Assembly (NCBI RefSeq): GCF_012220205.1 | Contig: NZ_CP047225.1 | Location: 310,001 to 374,000 of the forward strand | DNA: 64,000 bases | Direction of reading: 5' to 3' | Source: Mycoplasmopsis gallinacea | GTDB lineage: Bacteria > Bacillota_I > Bacilli_A > Mycoplasmatales > Metamycoplasmataceae | In this document: positions 22,367-33,848 of the stretch, in pieces | How positions within the stretch are numbered: position 1 is the first letter of the stretch | Layout: each line of letters begins with the position of its first letter | The notes under the pieces: model-generated | The model's database searches: none | What the model was told of the DNA's origin: nothing | What the model saw: only the letters and a program-made list of their open reading frames with translations | Translations under genes and position numbers: made by a program

Positions 22367-23674
22367 TTATTCCAGACCATTTTTGTTTTTAAGGTTAATT
22401 TTGATTGGGCAACCTCTAAAATCAAAAGTTTCTCTAAGTTGATTTTCAAGGAAACGAAGGTATGAAAAGTGAGCATACTTTTTGTTATTAACAAAGAAGG
22501 TAAAAGTAGGAATTTTTGAAAGTTCTTTTCTAGCGTAGTAAATGTTTAATCTACCACCATTGAAAGGAACTGCAGGTTGAATTAATTGTGTTTCTAACAC
22601 AAAGTTGGAAAGAAGTGAAGGTTTAATATCTCTTTCGAGGTTAGTACGAACCATTTTGATTGTGTCAATTAACTTGCTAATTCTTTGGTTATATTTAGCT
22701 GAAATAAAGACAAATGGAACTCAAGGAACAAAGTGGAATTTTCTTCTCATTTTTTCTTCATATTGAGCCATTGTGTTAGTTTCTTTTTCAATTAAGTCTC
22801 ATTTATTTACTACTATAATTACAGGCTTTTCATTATCAAGAGCATAACCAATAATTCTAGAGTCAAAGTGGCTAATTTCATCTTGAGTAGCATCGATAAC
22901 AATTAAAGATAAATCAGCTTCAGCAAGTGAGTTCATAGCACGCATTAAAGCGTAATGATCAACACTTTCAATTAATTTAGATTTTTTAGTAATACCAGCT
23001 GTATCAACAACGTTGTATTTGTCACCATCAATGGTAATGGTAGATTTAACACTATCACGAGTAGTACCTGCTATTTCAGATACAATTGATCTATTTTCCT
23101 TAGCTAAATTGTTTAAAAGAGAGCTTTTTCCAGCATTAGGTTTACCAATAATTGCAAGGTTAAATAATTCTTCTTCTTGTGTTTCTGTAAAGTCAAGTTT
23201 TTCAACACAAGTATCTAAAACTTCACCAATCCCTTCACCGTGAAGAGCAGAAATAGCAAAAATATCATCAACTCCTAATTTATATCATGAATAATCAAAC
23301 ATTTGGTTGTTTTCAAGTTTATTAGCAACGGCAATAATTGGTTTATTGCTTTTTCTAAGAATGTTCATGATGAACAAATCATCGTTTGTAATTTCGCTAT
23401 TTCCGTCAAAAAGAAAGATAATTACATCAGCTTCTTCGATAGCGATTTTAGCTTGAATTTGAATTTGTTCTTGGAAAGGTTTATTTTCAATTTCGATTCC
23501 ACCAGTGTCGATAATTTTAATTTTATGACCTGTTCATTCGATTGTTTCATATAAACGGTCACGAGTAACTCCTGGTTGATCATAAACGATAGAAACTTTT
23601 TTACCTACTAACCTGTTAAAGAAAGTGCTTTTACCGACATTTGGTTTACCAATAATTGCAACTGTATTACGCAT
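22367..23674 (-). CDS. der: Ribosome-assembly GTPase Der (EngA)
   Basis: A 435-aa protein with two tandem GTPase domains, the Der hallmark, that helps mature the 50S subunit. The first G1 is near the N-terminus (complement of about 23630-23660); the second domain lies around residues 175-345, with a KH-like C-terminal domain ending in [15 protein letters not shown]. The start ATG (complement of 23672-23674) overlaps the end of cmk by 8 nt, so the two are translationally coupled. The 3' end falls inside the IS1634-type target duplication, but the full gene is preserved on this side. Confidence 0.95.
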
Positions 23675-24341
23675 TTTGCTCCTTAATTTTTGAGTTTACA
23701 ATTTCTACGATTTTATCAATTACTTCTTCACGTGTCATGTGGGTACAGTCGATTAAAATAGAATCTTCGGTTTTATGAAGCGGATCAACTTCACGGTTCA
23801 TATCTTGAGCATCTCTTTTTTTAACGTCGTATAAAACTTCTTCAAAGTTAGTTTCGTAACCTAATTGTTTATTTTGTTGTCATCTACGTTTGGCTCTTTC
23901 TTCAGGGTCAGCTCAAAGGAAGATCTTAACTTCAGCATGAGGCATAATTCTAAATGTTGTATCTCTACCGTCGATAATAAACCCTTTGCTTTTTTTAGTC
24001 ATGTGTTGAATAAAATCAACGACAAAATTTCTAACTTCTTGAATTTTTGCTACAGTAGCTGCTGATTGAGAAACGTATTCTGCACGGATTTTAAGAGAAA
24101 CATCTTCACCTTTTAAAAAGACAGTGTCATTTTCTCTTAATTTCACCATTCCAAGCTCTAAAGTAGAAATTACCTGATCATGATTTTTTAAATCTGCACC
24201 TGCGTTAATTGCGTTTAACGCAACAGCGCGATAAATGCTTCCTGAATTGATAAAAGTGTAGTTTAATTTTTCAGCTAATTGTTTTGAAACTGTTGACTTA
24301 CCTGCTCCTGACGGTCCATCAATAGCTATATTTACCTTCAT
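23667..24341 (-). CDS. cmk: Cytidylate kinase
   Basis: A 224-aa kinase that phosphorylates CMP and dCMP. The P-loop [16 protein letters not shown] is at residues 5-20, [11 protein letters not shown] near 36, and [22 protein letters not shown] near 125. The familiar motif here reads GRDTTF where many Cmk have GRDIGT. The lid region [11 protein letters not shown] is near 143. UGA is read as Trp at two sites. cmk and der form a conserved pair in Firmicutes and Mollicutes; here they overlap by 8 nt. The start has AAGGAGCAAAA upstream. Confidence 0.94.
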
Positions 24342-24383
24342 TTTTGCTCCTTATTTAAAATATATTAAAAAACACCCTTGAGT

Positions 24384-24806
24384 TTAAATGTCCATTTTTT
24401 TGACAATTATTCTGGTGGTGTTTTTCATATCTATTATGCTGTTAGCACTAGAATTTTTAATTGTAAAATTTTGATTTATTTCTAAAAGTAAATCATCTAA
24501 TTCATTTGATTGGAAATTGTAAGTGTCCATAAAAGAACCCCTATCATTTTGGAGTTTTTCATTTAACTTGATGAAACTTTTTTCCAATTCAACTAAATTT
24601 TGATTTTCGACTTTATTTGAATTTGTATTAATAGCAAGCTCTTCAAATTCTTTTGTATTAGATAATTGTAAGTTGTTATTGAAAGTTTGATTAATTCAAT
24701 TGATCTCATTTAAAAGAGATTGATTTTCATTAAGTGATAACAACTTTAATTTCCGAAAATCATATTTTTGCGTAATTGGAACATCCTCTTGTTTATTACG
24801 CATCAT
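24384..24806 (-). CDS. Hypothetical coiled protein, 140 aa
   Basis: Read through one UGA-Trp. The product is hydrophilic, with Asn, Leu and Glu repeats suggesting helices or a coiled coil (FEELAINTNSNKVENQN, LEKSFIKLNEKLQND). It has no signal peptide or membrane segment. There is no Shine-Dalgarno before the tandem ATGs (complement of 24801-24806), but AT-rich TAAAAT/TATAAC boxes lie a few bases upstream, so it may be leaderless. It lies upstream of cmk-der on the same strand with a 42-nt gap. I do not recognise it, and confidence that it is translated is moderate. Confidence 0.5.
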
Positions 24807-24977
24807 ATATTGTTATATTTTACTTTAAAATATAAATAATAGTAATTTAAAATAGAAATTTTTAATTCTTGCATGCCTTAAAATAAATTCAAAACATAAA
24901 TTTGATTTTATACAGAAATTGTTTTATCATTATTTATACAACATTGGCATAACATAAAAATCTTTTTAGGAGCTATT

Positions 24978-27911
24978 ATGAAAAAAACAAAAATCATTTT
25001 ACTTGGTATTTCAAGCATATTGTTCATTGGATCAATAGCAACAGGGATTGTTTTTGGAGTAAAAACTGCTAAAAATAATGATCAAAAAACAGGTGAAACA
25101 GAAAAAGAAAATCAACCAGAAAAACGAGTTGATGACGATAAAAAAACTTCAGAACCTAATGGGGAAAATGTCCAACCAAGTGAGCCTTCTAAAGATGCTC
25201 GAGAACCGGTAGATGAGACTGCCAAACCAGAAAACCCTAATATTGAAGTTGTGGAAGTTACAAAAAACGTGACTTTCAAATTCTTCATTGGAAATAAATA
25301 CTTAACTGGAAAAGATTTTTCTATTGATGCAAGAGTGACAAATAACAAAATCAAATTAAATGAAATTAAGTTTCCTTTCCGATTTAGCACTTCAGTAAAT
25401 GAAGTTGATTTTGCAGATGTTGTTAATTTAACAATAACACCAATTTATAATGTTATAAGTGTAAAACTTATTGATAATAGTTCAGAAGTTTCTACTCAAA
25501 CATTTAACCTATTTTCAAACGAAAATAGCATTTTAAGCTCAAATATTCAATTGCCAAATGGATATAAATTTGCTCAAATTCAACCTGAAAGAATAAATTT
25601 CAGTAGCACTCAAAAAGAAATCAGAATTGATGTAGCAAAAATTGTAAATGTAAAACAAATGCTTCTTCATTTTGTAGATAAAGTAAATCCATTAAACAAT
25701 CAAGATGTAACAATTACAAACATTAGCGCCGAAGATAATTCAGTAAATATTCAAAAATATCTTCCACAAAACTTTGCTTTTGACAACCCAACTGATGAAA
25801 ATGTTACTTATAAAAATGAAGTAACATTATATATTCATAAAATGAAAAAAGCTTTTATTGTTAAGTTTTTAAGCGAAAACAACGTAATTTCGCAATATCT
25901 CAGTGAAATTTATGTAGACGAAACAATTGTAAATCTTGATAAAACAAAAATACCAAATAATTATGAATTAATAAGCGATCAATCTTCATATGAATATGCT
26001 CAAGAAATAGATATAAACGTAAGAAAAAAACAAAAATCAGTAACTATAATTTACAGATTTAATAATGCAGAAGTTTTTCAAAGAGTAGAGCAAATTGATG
26101 TAGATACTGCAACAATTTCTATTAATAAATGAATTCCAGAAGGTTACTTATTAGCAAATGGCGAAAGTGAAAACAAAGCAGTTAGTGACAAAATTATTGT
26201 TAATGTCATCAAGGAAAATAAAGAAGATGAAAAGCAATCATTAGTTTCTAAAATTAATGAAAATAAAGAAATGTTCTTCAAAATTGAAGCTCATAAAGAT
26301 TTATTCACTAATAGCGAATTAAAAAACATATTAGCCGAAAAAACAATTCTATTTGAAAATCTTGAGAGCTATTCAGTTCAAGAATTGAACCAAAAACTTG
26401 AGGAAATTAATAAAGCTTTCAATTTATCATATTCAAATAGCAAAGAACTTTTTGATGCACAAAAATCATTGAATTTACCGAAATTACAAGAACTCAAAGC
26501 AAATAACTATTACTCAAATGATTTTGAGAAATATATAAATGATATTGTTTCTAGCTATGATTCTAGACAAGATGAAAATCAAAAATTAGATTTATTTATT
26601 GAAGAGTATTCAAAATTCAAAATGCAAGCATCTGAGATGGATGTATTTAAAGAAGAAACAGATAGATTTCTCACTAATAAACCAGAGAGACTTGGGTATA
26701 AAGCTTACTTAAAAGCAGACGCTAAAAAAAATAAAGACTATGATGGAAATGATTATTATAAAGTGCCAACTAACAGTAAATTCGATTTAAAAATTAAAAT
26801 CCTTAATCCTGATAAGTCACAAAATGAATTTTGATACCTGAAACATCTTTACAAACATCTTAAAACAAAATTTTTAAACTTAAAATTAATAATAAGAGGT
26901 AGAAGACCTAATCTTTCTAAAATTCAAAAAGAGATCAATATAAGTGATATAGATTTTGATAACAACTCAATTAGTGAAGTATATTCATTTAATGATAATG
27001 AGGAAAGATGAATTGAAATCAAAATTTATCACCCAGATACAAGAGAAGTTCATTATATAGAAAACTCATTAATGGATGCTAATGATTATTCAGAAATCTA
27101 TAACAATAAACCATGAATTAGAACTGGTGAAGATATTGATAATACACCAATTAAATCAGAAATTGTAGCTAATTCAATAGATGATTTTTGATTATTCCCT
27201 AGAGGATATTCAATTGATTTCAAGGGTAAAATGGATTCAGATTTAAATTATTTAAGTACTCAAGTGAGATCCGAATGAAATAATCTTTGAAATTCAAAAA
27301 TTAGTAATGGACAATCATTTACATACGGAAATGCATTATGGGTAACTTTCTTAAAATTCTTCACAGAGCTGAATTTTAAGAATTCTAACTTTACTTTTAA
27401 TAAAGAAAATTCAATTTTTACTAAAACTTTCACAAACTTAGGAAGTTTCACTTACCAAATTGAAGCAACTGCAAACCAAGATTTTAATACCAAAAATTTC
27501 AATGGAATTGGTGGAGCATTCTTTGATTTTGGATTCACTAGCTTTGTAAATCACTTCCAAATTCAAAGTGGCCAAAAAGTTAGAGTAGAAATTTCTCTTA
27601 ATAATGATGAAGCTTCTTGAAAACCAGGTGAAGATCCGAAACGCCCACTTGAAATTATCAAAAACAATAACGGTGATTTAAGTGCTCTAAAAAAACTTGG
27701 ATATCCTTTAGCGAATTATCCTTTTATAGCTACATTCTATGGTAAATTGACTTTCAAATTATATGTAGATGATGCGTTAAAATGAGACTTTAATTCACAC
27801 CAAAGCTCACAATCTCACTCAATTCCTGTCTTCCCACTTGCTAAAAACGAAACAGATAATCCTAAAAAAGTTGTTATTTACTCAACTTATACAAAGGCCG
27901 CAATTGGGTAA
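24978..27911 (+). CDS. Large signal-anchored surface protein with repeated beta modules
   Basis: A 977-aa protein read through many UGA-Trp codons. Residues 5-28 are an N-terminal hydrophobic anchor without a lipobox Cys. A polar Glu/Pro/Lys linker follows (about 35-90). Residues 90-420 contain about five modules of 60-70 residues, each with a pattern like VxFxF/LxxN or VxVKLIDN followed by LP.GY, which resembles MucBP/InlB-type beta repeats. A helical FIVAR-like region (about 430-570) and a C-terminal domain follow. It is probably exposed outside the membrane and may be an adhesin, an inference only. Shine-Dalgarno AGGAGC; terminator directly after the stop. Confidence 0.8.
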
Positions 27912-27940
27912 AAAAACTGGCAAACATAAGCCAGTTTTTT
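27911..27940. terminator. Bidirectional terminator
   Basis: AAAAACTGGC and GCCAGTTTTT arms with an 8-nt loop, between the convergent surface-protein and M13 protease genes. A-run and T-run suit both strands. Confidence 0.85.
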
Positions 27941-27963
27941 CTATAAATTATTGCGTAACCTAA

Positions 27964-29871
27964 TTATCAAATTTCAAAAATTTCGCTTTCATCAGCATAC
28001 ATTTTGTCGTTTTTATCTATTTTATAGTGATCTTGGAAATCTTTGGAAATACGTAATTGTAAGTTAACTCTTTCTTTTGCTGGTGAATGGGGATCTGTTA
28101 AAAGTCTTTGAATTGCAGATTCTTTTCTTGTAATTGCTCTTTCACAGTATGCATAATTTTCAAAGAATTTCTCAATATCAAAATCACTTTCTGTTCTAGC
28201 AGCTTCAAGAGCAGAGATAATTCCACCTTGATCAGCAATGTTTTCAGAAACTGTTAATTCACCATTAATTTTTCCAAATGGAGTTTCAAATCCATCAAAA
28301 AGATCGATCATAAGTTTGGTTTTTTCTTTAAAAGCAGCATAATCTTCTTTTGTTCATCAGTTTTCAAAGCTTCCGTTTTCGTCAAATTGAGCACCATTAT
28401 TGTCAAATGCGTGCGAAATTTCGTGACCAATTGTCATTCCTAGCCCACCATAGTTTGCACTTGAGTTTTGGTTATAGTCATAAAACGGAGCTTTCAAGTA
28501 TCCTGCAGGGAAGACGATAACATTTGAAAGTGGATTAAAGTATGCGTTAACTTCAAATGAAGCCATTCCTCAGATATTAGGGTCAACTTCTTTTTTGTAT
28601 AAACTTAATTGGTGCTCTTCGATAATATCAGCAAATTTACTAATATTTGAAGTAAGTGACCCACCTTCTTTGTAAGCTTCCACTATAAATTTATCAAAAT
28701 ATGAATAAATATAATCTGGATATCCAACCATTGGTCTTAATTTGTTAAGTTTTCTAATTGCTTTTTGAGCTGTTTCTTTAGTAAGTCAAGTGTTTTTTGA
28801 TAATCTATCTTGATAAACTTTGACAATTTTATCAATCATTCTAAGCACATCTTTTCTTGATTCTTCAGTGAAATTAGCTTTTCCATAATATAAACTAAAT
28901 GGTTCATTAAAAAAACTAAGTGTAAATGAATAAGCTCATTTTGAAAGCGATCTAGGCTTTTCTGCACCACTTAATACTTTGGTAATTTCAAAAACAGTTA
29001 AACGTGTTTCAGGGTTTAAATATCTTGCAAAAGCAAGCACACTTCTTAAATACATTAAGTCTCTGACTTGCTCAAAAGTTACCTTATTTGTATAAAAATC
29101 ATCAATGTTTTCTAAGTATTTAAGGTTAGGAACAACTATTTGATCAATTTTTTGTTTTAAAAGTTTTTCTGCATTGTCGGCAACTGGGAAAAAGTGTACT
29201 TTTTCACTAATTTGTTTTAAATCAAGTGGGTTATAAACAACTTCAACTTTGTGAAGCTCAGCACTTGAAAGTTTTAAATCAACAAGTAATTTATCTACGT
29301 GAAAAGCATTTTTAATAATTTTTAAAGCTTCTGCTTTTGTTTTGCCTAGTGATCTAAAAAGTTTAATTGCCACTTCTTTAACTGTTGCAAGAATTTTTTT
29401 AGCTTCTTTTTTACGTGAATAATATTCTTTTGAAGGTAAAAGCAAGTTAGGTTCGCTAAATCATAAGGTATAAACTTTGTTATTTACAAAATCTTCAGCT
29501 ACTTCAAAATCATAAGGTAAAAAAGAAGAGATTTTTCTTACTTTAAAGTAGTTGTTATTAAAATCTTCTCAGCTATTAAGTGACTCGATAAAATTCAAAT
29601 CTTCTAAAGCTGGTTTCCAACCTAATTTAGTTTGCATTTTAGTGTTTTTGAGCATTTTGTAAAATTTCACCATCTCATGAATTTGAGGGTTGTTTGGTAG
29701 CTCTTTTTTACCAGTTGCTCAATCATTTACTAGCTTTCTAAGGCCTTTTTCGATCTCTAAATGAAGCTCTGAATATGAGCTTAAACTTGAAAGATCTTTA
29801 GGGATTTTTCTTTTTTTAATCCAGTTTTTATTTACATAGTTATAAAAATCGTTTTTTAATTCGTTTTTCAT
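27964..29871 (-). CDS. pepO: M13-family (neprilysin/PepO-like) metallopeptidase
   Basis: A 635-aa zinc endopeptidase. The zinc site HEISH in MTIGHEISHAFDNNG is followed by SENIADQGG, which supplies the third ligand Glu and its Asp. NAYFNP and the downstream YADES segment are also typical. No signal peptide is present, so it is probably cytoplasmic and cleaves imported oligopeptides. The gene ends ...GAAATT-TGA-TAA: the final Trp, a conserved C-terminal residue of M13 enzymes, is encoded by UGA just before the true stop. Start ATG (complement of 29869-29871) has AAAGGAAA upstream. Confidence 0.93.
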
Positions 29872-30017
29872 ATATTTTCCTTTGGTATTAATCTATATTT
29901 ATTAATTTTACATTAATTGTTTTTAGATGTGCAAAATGGCTCTAGAATTTTCAAACAAATCTAGCATATAGTACTTTTTTTATAAAAAAGTACATAAAAA
30001 TGTAAAATTTAAGTGAT

Positions 30018-31067
30018 ATGGGATTTTTTAAGAATTTAATTAACAAAGTATTTAATAAAAACAAAGAACAAGACGCTCAAGAATTAGAGAAAAAACTAGA
30101 AGAAAAAAAGCGGGAAGAAATCGTTAATAGTAGCAAATTTCAAAAGTATGAAACGGGGTTAAACAATAGTTCTAACTTTGGAAAAAGACTTTTAGAGTTG
30201 CAAAACAGACACACAAAAATTGATGAGGAATTCTTTGAAGAACTTGAAGAACTTCTTATTATGTCCGACATTAACTCTTCACTTGTTTATACAATAGTTG
30301 AAAAAATTAAAAGAGAAGTAAAGACTAACCAAATTGATGATCCAAAATTAATTGGTGAAATTGTTGCTGATCAAATGTTTGTTATTTATGCTAATAACTC
30401 AGTAGTTGATACAACTTTAAATTATGAAGATGGTAGATTAAATGTCTTTGTAGTTGTTGGGGTTAATGGTTCAGGAAAAACAACTTCGATTGCTAAATTA
30501 GCCTATAGATATGCTCAGCAAGGTAAAAAAGTCTTAATTGCCGCTGCTGATACATTTAGAGCTGGAGCTGTAAATCAGCTTAATGAATGAGCAAACAGAA
30601 TTGGAGTTGATATTGTACGCCCGGATAAAGAAGGTGCTGATCCTTCATCTGTAGTTTATAAAGCTATGGATAAGGCAACAAGCGAAAATTATGACCTTTT
30701 AATTATTGATACAGCAGGTAGATTACAAAACAAAGTCAACTTAATGAATGAGCTGCAAAAAATGATTTCAGTAATGAACAAATTTGTTGAAAATGCTCCA
30801 CATGAATCAATTTTAGTTTTAGATGGAACTACAGGCCAAAATGGTCTTTCACAAGCTGCAGCATTTAAAGAAGTTGCTAATTTGACAGGAATTATTCTGA
30901 CAAAAATGGACGGAACATCAAAGGGTGGAATTGTCCTTTCAATTAAAGATGAATACAATTTGGATGTTAAATTTTTAGGTCTAGGTGAAAAATTAGATGA
31001 TTTACAAGAATTTGATTTAGAGCTATTTATTTACCAAATGACTAAGGATTTAATTGATGCAAAATAA
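30018..31067 (+). CDS. ftsY: Signal recognition particle receptor FtsY
   Basis: A 349-aa GTPase that receives SRP-ribosome complexes at the membrane. A short amphipathic, Lys-rich N-terminus ([14 protein letters not shown]) replaces the long acidic A domain of E. coli. The N domain is about 60-125, and the G domain begins with [17 protein letters not shown] near 148. It continues with [23 protein letters not shown] and [17 protein letters not shown] box lies 9 nt before the ATG with no Shine-Dalgarno, so it is probably leaderless. It overlaps ylxM. Confidence 0.95.
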
Positions 31068-31287
31068 AAAATCATTAGAAAATTTACATAGATATTCAGT
31101 GCTATTTGAAAAATACAAAAACTTTCTTACTCAAAACCAAAGACAAGTTTTTGAACTCTATTTTTACAACGATTTATCTTACGCTGAAGTGGCTGAAATC
31201 TTAGCAACAACAAGAACAAATGCTTATGATACAGTCAAAAAAGCAATTGCGAAATTAGAAAAATTAGATGAGAAAATGACAAATTAG
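31057..31287 (+). CDS. ylxM: YlxM/p13-like helix-turn-helix protein
   Basis: A 76-aa DNA-binding-type protein of the YlxM (p13) family, usually encoded next to the SRP genes ffh or ftsY and thought to influence the SRP pathway. The sigma-region-4-like helix-turn-helix is LSYAEVAEILATTRTNAYD (about residues 38-56). The start overlaps the end of ftsY by 11 nt. AAGGA upstream supports the ATG at 31057 over the TTG at 31054. Confidence 0.88.
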   Translation: MQNKKSLENLHRYSVLFEKYKNFLTQNQRQVFELYFYNDLSYAEVAEILATTRTNAYDTVKKAIAKLEKLDEKMTN

Positions 31288-31319
31288 CATTGCAAAAAAC
31301 TTTTATATTGGAGGCGCAA

Positions 31320-31901
31320 ATGCACAACATTTTATCTTTTAAAACTAAATTAAAAAAACTTTGGACAAGTTCATTTTATGTTTGACTAGCTGGTCAAATT
31401 TTAGGAACAATAATTGGGATTATAAGTGTTGCACTTATAATTGCATATATTTATAATTCATCTAAGGATGGAGGAACATTTCAATCACATTCTACAAATG
31501 GTTTTTGATATTTACTATTTGCTAAATTTTTAGGATTAGGTATTTTTACTGTTGTAACACTTTTACCTATTGCTATTGCATCTGTAGTATTAACAATTTT
31601 ATATATTATTTCATTAATGAAATTCTCAAACCCAGAACCAAATGATATGGGTAATTTCATGATAACAGAATTAAGAAAAAAAGCAAAAACTACAGCAATA
31701 TTATTTATCATAAGTTTATCTATTTGAGCTTTTAATCTTATTGTGATGTTTATACCATTTATAAATGGTATCATTGGATTTTCAGCTATTGCAATTTTCG
31801 CGCTTCATATTGTAGGGTTTGTTTTTGGATACAGCATTAATAAAAAATTAAGTAATATGGATAAATACCAAATGTTTAATCAACAAACAACAACAAACTA
31901 A
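31320..31901 (+). CDS. Membrane protein, tandem paralogue 1 of 3
   Basis: A 193-aa protein with four predicted membrane segments (about residues 20-45, 68-98, 122-140 and 146-172), starting behind a strong Shine-Dalgarno (TTGGAGGCG). It shares a sequence frame with the next gene: TILYIISLMKF, ELRKKAKTTAILFIISLS and IPFINGIIG correspond to TILYIIPLFQF, DIKKRAKNIAILLIISMS and IPFINYNSG. The family is unknown. It lies 32 nt after ylxM and ends at a terminator. Confidence 0.75.
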
Positions 31902-31923
31902 TTTTCGAACTTAAAATATGTTA

Positions 31924-31955
31924 AAAAACTTCCCTATTAACAAGGGAGGTTTTTC
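31924..31955 (+). terminator. Terminator after paralogue 1
   Basis: AAAAACTTCCCT and AGGGAGGTTTTT arms with a 7-nt loop. Confidence 0.85.
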
Positions 31956-32042
31956 TTAACTGGAAAAGTTTTTTGTATGCTAATTTTCACTATATCAGTA
32001 TAATTAATCTATTATTATCTAAATGTAATAGAAAGAAGAAAA

Positions 32043-32633
32043 ATGGAAAAAAATTTATCTTTACAACAAAAACTCAAGAAGAGATGATTAGGTTCATTTA
32101 TTTCTTGACTTTGCACTCAAATAATTGTGTCAATAGCCATAATATTTATTATCTATTGAATTTATGACTCAATTACATCCCAAACATCTGATAGTTTAAA
32201 TAGCATTATTTCAGGTTCAAGCCAAAATGAAAGCGGCTCACAAGCATCTGATGTTTTTAAATTAGTTATAGCTATTTTGCTATCTTTATTAGCTTTTACA
32301 AGTATAATTTGTTACATTGTTTTTACGATTTTATACATTATTCCGTTATTTCAATTTAGTCTCTCTAAAGAACATTTAACCCAGAATCCTTTATTAATTG
32401 ATATAAAAAAGAGAGCTAAAAACATTGCTATATTATTAATTATTAGTATGTCACTTATCGCATTCACTTTTGTTATTTATTGAATTCCTTTTATTAATTA
32501 CAATTCAGGAGCAATGGCGATGCCTATGCTTGTACTTAATGTTACAGCGTATAGATTAGGAAGTAAAATTAACAATGAATTAATACAATTAGAACAACGA
32601 CAAATGATCCACTCAAGTCCGCAAAGATTTTAA
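32043..32633 (+). CDS. Membrane protein, tandem paralogue 2 of 3
   Basis: A 196-aa protein clearly related to the preceding gene by its third-to-fourth membrane region (see paralogue 1), with four membrane segments. A Ser/Gln-rich loop (about residues 47-68) lies between the first two. Shine-Dalgarno GAAAGAAGA is weak. UGA encodes Trp several times. It has its own unit, since a terminator separates it from paralogue 1. Function unknown. Confidence 0.75.
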
Positions 32634-32710
32634 TTTTCTATCTTATAACCAAAATTCACATAAAAATGATTTTAGTATAATTAAAATATTAATTCAAAAA
32701 AGGAGAAAAA

Positions 32711-33190
32711 ATGCAAGAAAGTATTCGCGAATTCCAACCGAATTTGAAAAAAGCATACAAAAAAGCTTTAATCTTTTGAATTATTAGCGTTTCACTTGGT
32801 TTTTCAATTCACATAATGATAGGAATTTTTGCAGCATTAGTAGAAAAACCAGAAGAATATTGATATTTAATATTAATTGGTATTCTTTTCTTTTTAGTAA
32901 GAATGGCCTTTTTAGTAGTATTTTTAACTTTTGGAATTATTTATGCCGTGAAATTAGGAAAATTTGGTTTTCAAAAAACGCCTTATATTGATAATCCACA
33001 AATCCAAAACGACGCAAAAGTGGCCACAATTTTGTTGGGTATTGGTATGGGTAAAAACGTCTTAAATATAATACCTTTTCTCGGAATTTTCACATCAATA
33101 ATCTCACTAGTTCTTATGATAGTAGGGTTTTACTTTGGTAATAAAGTCAATGAAGCTCTTGATAAAGCGGTAAATCCTCGAAGATATTAG
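32711..33190 (+). CDS. Membrane protein, tandem paralogue 3 of 3
   Basis: A 159-aa protein with four hydrophobic segments and a clear AGGAGA Shine-Dalgarno. The arrangement (basic N-terminus, two helices, the cytoplasmic NPQIQNDAKVATILLGI loop-helix, then NIIPFLGIF and a last helix) parallels paralogues 1 and 2. Sequence similarity is lower, so the relationship is probable rather than certain. Its end, NKVNEALDKA, matches their NKKLSN and SKINNEL ends. Function unknown. Confidence 0.72.
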
Positions 33191-33195
33191 GAATT

Positions 33196-33236
33196 AAAAA
33201 ATCAGCAAGATAATAATTAAAACTTGCTGATTTTTT
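33196..33236. terminator. Bidirectional terminator
   Basis: AAAAAATCAGCAAG and CTTGCTGATTTTTT form a 14-bp stem between the convergent membrane-protein and NUDIX genes. Confidence 0.88.
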
Positions 33237-33245
33237 AATTCTGAA

Positions 33246-33815
33246 TTATTTATGCATAACGTTGTCTATAAACAATAAATAAGCATTATATAGGGATGAA
33301 TGACATAAAGCGTTTTGCAAAATATCTTTCAATTTTTGTAAGGGTACTCACTCGTTTTTACTAATTTGTTCGAAGTATGAACCATCGTTTTGGGGTTCAG
33401 TTTGAACAACTTCACTTGTTTTTTCAAAAACAAAAGTATAAACTACTTCATTGCTTTGTGTAGTTGCAATATATTTTCCGCTTGCTCTAAGATGTGAGCT
33501 TCCTAAATATATTCCACCTTCTTCAAAAGTTTCTCTAAGAGCAGTTTCTAAAGGAGCATCACCTTCTTCAATTGTACCGGTGATACATGAAGGATATAGA
33601 AAGTCTTCAGGTTTTTCTTCTAAGACTAAATTAGGAAGAAGTTGCTTTCTAATTAGAAAGTAAAAATCATTATTTTCTTTTTTGAATACTAATGAAGCAA
33701 TGCTATTAATCCCTTTGCGCTGAGCATACACAAATCCTTTGCAAGTTTGGTGTAAAGAAAGTCACTCATTTTGGTAAAGCACTTTATATTCTTGAATGTG
33801 TTTAGCTTTTTTCAT
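33246..33815 (-). CDS. NUDIX hydrolase
   Basis: A 189-aa protein of the ADP-ribose pyrophosphatase type. The NUDIX box is GTIEEGDAPLETALRETF followed by EEGG (about residues 91-112), containing the RExxEE metal-binding core as RETFEEG. The N-terminal EYKVLYQNEWLSLHQ and the central FYFLIRKQLLP strand pattern fit ADP-ribose or other nucleotide-sugar pyrophosphatases. The precise substrate is unknown. It lies immediately downstream of prs on the same strand (31 nt from the prs stop to its own start codon), with the prs terminator between. Confidence 0.85.
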
Positions 33816-33819
33816 AAAT

Positions 33820-33848
33820 TAAAAAAAGAATTTGTATCAACAAATTCT
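33820..33848 (-). terminator. Terminator of prs
   Basis: On the minus strand AGAATTTGT and ACAAATTCT arms are followed by T7. The upstream arm includes the prs stop codon region, and the T-run reaches the NUDIX leader. Confidence 0.8.
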
